Assembly: GCF_050624435.1 (NCBI RefSeq)
Contig: NC_134534.1
Coordinates: 70,641,501 to 70,705,500, forward strand
From: Tenrec ecaudatus
Taxonomy: Eukaryota; Chordata; Mammalia; Afrosoricida; Tenrecidae
DNA length: 64,000 nucleotides
Reading direction: 5' to 3'
Within the stretch, counting starts at the first letter, position 1. Each line of letters opens with the position of its first letter. The translations under genes and the position numbers were made by a program. Below the pieces are notes generated by a model, which was not told where the DNA came from, did not search any database, and saw only the letters and a program-made list of their open reading frames with translations. This document shows, in pieces, positions 59,128 through 64,000 of this stretch.

Positions 59128-59350
59128 TTAACAATGGGCTCGAGTGATGATGGCAACACATGTACAAATTGCTTGACACAATGGATGGATGTATAGAATG
59201 TGATAAGTCGTATGAGCCCCCAATGAAAGGATTAAAAAAATAAGAAAATTATGATAGCAACCAATATATGTGAAAATGTGCTTGACCCAATGGATGTATG
59301 TATGGATTGTGATAAGAACTATCAAAGTTCCAAATAAAATGATCAAAAAA
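59128..59350 (+). repeat. Two consecutive L1 3' tails
   Basis: First tail: 'GATGATGGCAACACATGTAC' to CCCCCAATGAAAGGATT plus A7. Second tail: 'ATGATAGCAACCAATATATG' to CCAAATAAAATGATC plus an A-rich tail. Both are short terminal pieces in the same orientation. Confidence 0.85.
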
Positions 59351-59374
59351 ACAAAACAAACAAATGGAAAACAG

Positions 59375-59505
59375 ACAATGGGCTCAAGCCTACCAAAGAT
59401 CCCGGCAATGGCAAAGACCTGGGCAGAGTTTTATTCTGTTAGACATCAGGTGGCCATGCCTGGGATTCGACTCGGTGACCATTCACAACTGTGCAAACTA
59501 ATCCG
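59375..59505 (+). repeat. RTE LINE 3' end
   Basis: 'GACAATGGGCTCAAGCCTAC', 'AAAGACCTGGGCAGAGTTTT', 'CATCAGGTGGCCATGCCTGG' and 'GATTCGACTCGGTGACCATT' match the RTE terminal region. Confidence 0.7.
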
Positions 59506-60090
59506 ATGCTGAAAAAGAGAGCTGGGCACGAGGTAGTGCTGTGACCACCCATGTTCTTGCCTCTGACTGGAGTTTATTCTTGCTGATGTGATTGATGACA
59601 TGTCCTTTATTTTTCTTATTCAACGCAATCTGTGCATCAGTCATCAGCTTGAACTTGTACATTAGACTTCGGGGTTTGCTAAACCAAATTTTTCTGCTTT
59701 GGGTTTTTGTTGATACCACATGTTTTCAATAATGAATGGCATGCTAAAATCACAGGGAAAAATCCCTTGAGGTGATATGGATTTTAATATGACCATGTGG
59801 GAGTGCCAAGTGGAGTCTGGTTGGAGCACTGATGGAGCGACATCTATTGCTTAAGATTCATGCTGTTCTACAGGTCCCTGCCAGGCAGCAACATAAACTA
59901 CACCTGGGACACCAGCTTCCCAAGAGACCCGAGAAGCTGAAAATGCTGGTGGGTCATATCTATCCCAAGGGTCACAAAACTGTTGAAAATCTCACTGGGG
60001 AGACAAGTTTAATTTTCCAAATTGGTGTAAGCAGAAAACACTGGGTTTCAACATGTACTAACTTTTAGCAAGTACATGAAATTTAGACTT
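59506..60090. other. No recognisable feature
   Basis: No exon or confident repeat. Confidence 0.45.
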
Positions 60091-60095
60091 ACTAT

Positions 60096-60312
60096 TTTAC
60101 TTGTAGGAAGGCTTAGGTTGTTAATTATAAGGTTGGTGATTCGAACCCACCAGCTGCTCTGTGAGAGGAAGATGAGGATATTTCCACTTAGATTTTGAGT
60201 CTTGGAACCCCCCCCCCAAAAAAAAACAAACAAAACCAGTTTATTCTCTGTGCTAGAGGGTATATAAGAGTCAGAATCAACTTGATAGTAATGAGTTTGT
60301 TTGTTTGTTTCT
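60096..60312 (+). repeat. AfroSINE with C-run and A-run insertion
   Basis: 'TTATAAGGTTGGTGATTCGA' with ACCCACCAGCTGCTC, then a C9/A10 run at 60209-60228, then 'GAGTCAGAATCAACTTGATA' and a GTTTGTTTGTTT tail. Confidence 0.85.
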
Positions 60313-61325
60313 TATCTTTGGTGTTATTTTACTTGTAGAACTTTCCTATCTCTTAATTCTCCCATTTGCAGATATTTAGGATACTAGTACCATTAAGTAA
60401 AAAATAGCATATTCTAGAAACCTAAGGGCCATCTACCTAGTTAGCAATTTACTATGATCACAGACAAAAAAAAATCAGTTTTATTTAAATTACATTTCTA
60501 AACCTCCACAGATGTACTGCCTCATTTAATGTTGATTCAAATTGTAGTGATCGTGGAAACCAACTTCCCAAGGGCTAAGAGGAATTAAATTGAGCACTTG
60601 GGGAGATGCACCACCACCTCTTTGGGGCCACAAGGGTGATGCAGTAACTCACAATTAAAGTGACAGGAGAAACAGAGCAATAATGAGGTTGGCTGCTTTG
60701 AGCTTTGTTTTCATACAGTGGATTTGTTCATGAATTCTTAGCATGTTCACTGTTAGGAACTCTGACGCTTTGCTCGGTAGCTAATCATTATTTTGCTGTC
60801 TCTTGGGGAAATCCAAGACTTCTTAAAAATTATTATCAGAGAGGTGAGTCATTTGGAGTCATTATATAACCTGACACATTAAACACTTGAAAAAGTAGCA
60901 TAATAAAGAGCTCTGAATTTGCACCCACAATACTTGGGGATAAATTAACATGCCAATTTTGAGACCGAATAAATGTCAATCATTATTAGAAATAGAAAAG
61001 TCAACCTTTGGTTTGCGGTACTTGTTTTTATTTACTTATATTTATACAGATGACGGTGTTGAATGCTAGTTTGAACCATTTCTATGGTACCTCTCAGTAA
61101 GAATGCGTACAGCTGCAGGAGGTTGTGCATTAGGCTTGCAAAACGCTAAGTGGGAGCCTTCAGTCCATGTTGAGTCCCAAGAGAGATTCTCATTCCGTTG
61201 AGCTCTTACAGATCATGGAGGAACAATGTGAGAGTGTCGATGGAAAGCAGGTTACTCACATCTCTAGCCAGCCACGGGTGGCTCAACCTTGCCCCTGGGG
61301 ACTTGCCTGCATGTCCTGGAGAGGA
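60313..61325. other. No recognisable feature
   Basis: AT-rich. Weak SINE-like text near 61105-61180 ('GGTTGTGCATTAGGCTTGCA') was not resolved. Confidence 0.4.
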
Positions 61326-61329
61326 AATT

Positions 61330-61485
61330 AGGGCGCAGGTGGTGTGGTGGGCTAGAAATTGAGCTAATAACCAAAAGGTCAGAGGTCTGAACTCACCACC
61401 TCTATGTCCCCAGGCAGGCTGAAAATCTCTAAACCCAAAAGGGTAGTTCTACCCTATCTTAGAGAGTTGAAAATTGATGATGGCT
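61330..61485 (+). repeat. AfroSINE
   Basis: 'GGTGTGGTGGGCTAGAAATT', 'AACCAAAAGGTCAGAGGTCT', 'GGGTAGTTCTACCCTATCTT'. The tail ends early. Confidence 0.75.
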
Positions 61486-61489
61486 TTGA

Positions 61490-61862
61490 GAGACGGAGGT
61501 GGTTGGAGGGCCCTGGAACAATCGTATAAGCTTTTCTAAGCTAATCTTGGTCCCTTTTCTGCTTCTGTCATCCTGTCTGCAACTGTGGAGCATTCCAGAG
61601 TCACCAGCGAGGACTGCATGGCGGTTTCCTTTGTGTTCCACGCCCTCCGTAAATAGCCCAGCGAGCGTGAATACGCAGACACAGTGAGGACCTCACGCTG
61701 ATGGTCTCCCCATCTGGATGATTTACCTTTGTCTTGTTTTGTCCAGTTTAAAACTCAATAATAAACGGGTCTCTAAACAATGCATTTGAGCGTGGGGGTC
61801 TCCTTCGCTGGAACACTGCTCTGAAAATAAAAGTTATCCCTAAAAAAACACACACAAAAAAA
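61490..61862 (+). pseudogene. Possible retrocopy of a transcript 3' end
   Basis: CpG-containing unique-looking sequence ends with two poly(A)-signal-like sites, AATAATAAACGGG (61757) and GAAAATAAAAG (61825), followed by an A-rich tail (61840-61862). No coding frame longer than 62 codons and no parent gene recognised. It could equally be a novel repeat terminus. Confidence 0.25.
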
Positions 61863-62370
61863 CCAGTAGAACCCAGTGAATGCGTTGTATTTTGGGATAT
61901 ATGATCTAAATGGAGCAAGGTGAGATTTCAAAAGTTATTTAACAGTGAGTTTTTGTAAAATTTTGTGTAATAATAATAGAACTACCTCGCTTGGAGAAGC
62001 AGGTTCTTTTGGCTTATGCGTGCTAAAGTGACACAACTAGCTCGTTGGACAGTAGGCAGGTTGGCAAGCATGTCCAAAGATGGAAGACACGCACCGAGGC
62101 TTTCTCTGTTTAAGGACCGCGTGCCAACAACTGTGGGAAAGCAGCTTTCGCGACATCTCCATAACCATCTCTGTAAACTGCTTAAATAATGGTTCTCTAC
62201 TTGCTTTGCGATGGAGATGACTGGATTTGTTAGTAGATAAATACAGGAGGAAAGAAATGTCTCTTAATTTTGAAATCACCAAGTTTTGTCCCAACATAGA
62301 ATTCTATGACAGCCTGGTTTTGTTTGGTAGATGGTATGGCTTTGTGATCATCTCACCTCATCATTACCAT
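61863..62370. other. No recognisable feature
   Basis: No exon or repeat recognised. Confidence 0.45.
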
Positions 62371-62376
62371 ATGTGC

Positions 62377-62841
62377 CGGAGGTTCCCAACCTATGGGTCT
62401 TGACCCCTTTAGGGGTCAAATGCCCCTTTCACAGGGGTCACCTAAGACCACCAGAAAACACATATTTCCGATGGTCTTTGGAACCGAGGCACCGCACCTC
62501 TCTCCGTCTCCAGGCGGGTGCGCCCACTCAGGACTACCCGGTATGAAGATGTTACCCAGGCTACAACATGCTTCAAGACAAAATTTCATTTATTTGTCAT
62601 GAGAAATAAATATTTCACAATATATAATTATGTATTTTTTGATTCATCACTATGCTTTAATTATGTTCAATTTGTAACAATGAAAATACATCCTGCATAT
62701 CAGATATTTCCATTATGATTCATGACAGTAGTAAAATTACCATTATGAAGTAGCAACGAAAATAGTGTTCTGGTTGGGGTTCACCACCACAGGAGGAGCT
62801 GTATCAATGGGTGGTGACCTTAGGAAGGTTGAGGACCACTG
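62377..62841. mobile_element. Non-autonomous hAT transposon, SPIN family
   Basis: 465 bp with inverted ends: left GAGGTTCCCAACC, right GGTTGAGGACCACTGG. Inside the left end are 'CAGGGGTCACCTAAGACCAC', 'GAAAACACATATTTCCGATG' and 'GTCTTTGGAACCGAGGCACC', a signature I know from SPIN elements, with an internal hairpin AAGACCA/TGGTCTT (62444-62450 and 62472-62478). The right half ('TACTTCATAATGG' in reverse, 'ATATCTGATATGCAGGATG' in reverse) is the usual non-autonomous filler. No transposase. An 8-bp target duplication is not clear. Confidence 0.85.
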
Positions 62842-62887
62842 GTCCATGTCAAACCTTAGAAGTTCCAGAGGCCAATGCATCCCTCAA

Positions 62888-63015
62888 GAAGCCCTGGGGG
62901 TGTGGGGCTTTTTGTTGAGCTGAAAACCTAAGGGTCAGCACCACCAGCCTCACCAAAGGAGAAAAATGAGGCTCTCTACTCCCGTAAAGAATTCCAGTCC
63001 TGGAAACCTAGTCCA
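62888..63015 (+). repeat. AfroSINE fragment
   Basis: 'AGAAGCCCTGGGGGTGTGGG', 'AACCTAAGGGTCAGCACCAC', 'AGTCCTGGAAACC'. The tail is missing. Confidence 0.7.
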
Positions 63016-63154
63016 AGTGACATCCATACACAAGTTCTGAAGGATTTAATCAGCTATTTCACCATGGTCCTTGACTAACTAAACTGAAGTTAGCATTCAC
63101 GTTTGGAAAAGTTGTAATGATTATTCCAGGCTCAAGGGAACTATGCCAAAAATC

Positions 63155-63338
63155 AAAACCCAAATCACTGTTGTCAAGTTCATTCTTACTCGGAACTCAC
63201 AGTGACCCGGTAGGACCCAGTAGGACTTCCCCGAGAGTTTCCGAGGCTCGATGTATTTCTCATGGAGCTGCTGCTGTGTTTGAACCACAGACCGTGTGGT
63301 GATAGCTAAATGCCTAGCACCTGCACCACCGGGGTCCT
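63155..63338 (-). repeat. AfroSINE
   Basis: 'CACTGTTGTCAAGTTCATTC' (tail), 'GTTTGAACCACAGACCGTGT', 'GCACCACCGGGGTCC' (head): minus-strand copy retaining several CpGs, so fairly young. Confidence 0.88.
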
Positions 63339-63339
63339 G

Positions 63340-64000
63340 ACGTCAATGCTGGCTGCTGAAGCGTCACTAAGCACACCTGCTGTTTGATTGTACACCGCTC
63401 TTCACAGTGGGGGAGGCGCCCAGGCTTGCCTGACAGTCTCGCCTGAACTCCTTTCCAGGGAAGCCTAAGGCTGCTGACTTTCAAAAATCTTTGAGCCCAA
63501 GATACAATTTTTTTCCCTCTCAGGGAAAAAAAACAAACAAAACTGTCAACCATTTGGTTCAGCTTCCAAATGCCTTTCACTGTTTTGTGTGTTTTACCCC
63601 TGGTCTCCTTTTATTCAATCACAAAACCAAGCATTTGTATGAAACACATATATCAGAAGTTCTCATTAACATTGACCTTGATGAGAAAGTAGTTCATAGA
63701 AAGTAGATGGATCCATTATTTAATTTCTAAAGACTTGTAAAAGTACTAAAAAAAAAAGTTTGTCCCAATGTTTTCAACCTTCTTATTTTTAGAAAGCTTT
63801 CTCAGGGTGGGTTGTCAGAGTGAGTATGGTCAGATTAAAATCATTCCTTTCCCCAATTTTCCCCCCTGCATTTTAGGATTAAGCACTGTTTGACCTCCAC
63901 ACTGAGAAACTTTAGAGCCTCCAGGTGGTGAAACAAAACCCACTCATTACAAGAGATTAATGAATGTGTGCAGTCCCCTATGCTAATGTACCTTGTCCAG
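63340..64000. other. No recognisable feature
   Basis: No exon or repeat recognised up to the window end. Confidence 0.45.

Overview
The window is noncoding-rich nuclear DNA from a placental mammal of the Afrotheria, most likely a tenrec (Echinops type). Three repeat groups point there. Dozens of AfroSINE copies are present, with heads reading GGAGCCCTGGTGG and tails reading GAGTCAGAATTGACT. BovB/RTE-type LINE relics, the usual partner of AfroSINE, are also present. At 62377-62841 there is a short hAT element of the SPIN family, which is known to have entered tenrecs horizontally among afrotherians. These assignments rest on recognition by eye, not on a database search.

Only one gene is visible. 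It lies on the minus strand and contributes two short internal exons, 57771-57866 and 52822-52924. They have matching splice phase (2 into 2), a GTAAG and a GTGAGT donor, and open, non-repetitive coding sequence. I do not recognise the protein. The rest of the window reads as introns or flanking DNA of this gene, and the long open frames elsewhere are not convincing genes.

Almost everything else is layered mobile DNA. (1) A lineage-specific L1 is present as at least ten 5'-truncated 3' ends, all on the plus strand, each with a G-rich purine tract and an AATAAA-type end. (2) Older L1, L2 and MIR relics are present. (3) RTE relics occur at 10.2, 16.3, 35.2-38.3, 47, 57.2, 58.5 and 59.4 kb. (4) ERVL-type LTRs occur at 2.0, 4.1, 7.2, 37.4, 42.5-44.5 and 56.0 kb. 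(5) AfroSINEs are scattered on both strands. Several are nested with clean target-site duplications (TSDs): LTR in L1 at 2.0 kb (ATGCT), LTR in L1 at 56.0 kb (GAAAC), LTR in RTE at 37.4 kb (GATAG), and AfroSINE in MIR at 39.7 kb.

The most unusual structure is at 42544-44545. It is a short ERVL provirus whose two near-identical LTRs are inverted relative to each other, yet the whole insertion is bounded by one 5-bp duplication (GATGA), so both outer ends are U5 ends. A normal provirus has direct LTRs. Other points of note are the SPIN element, the one-sided orientation of young L1 ends relative to the gene, doubled L1 tails, and a tRNA-Gly-like head at 58.5 kb. No CRISPR array, rRNA gene, functional tRNA gene or bacterial-type operon is present.
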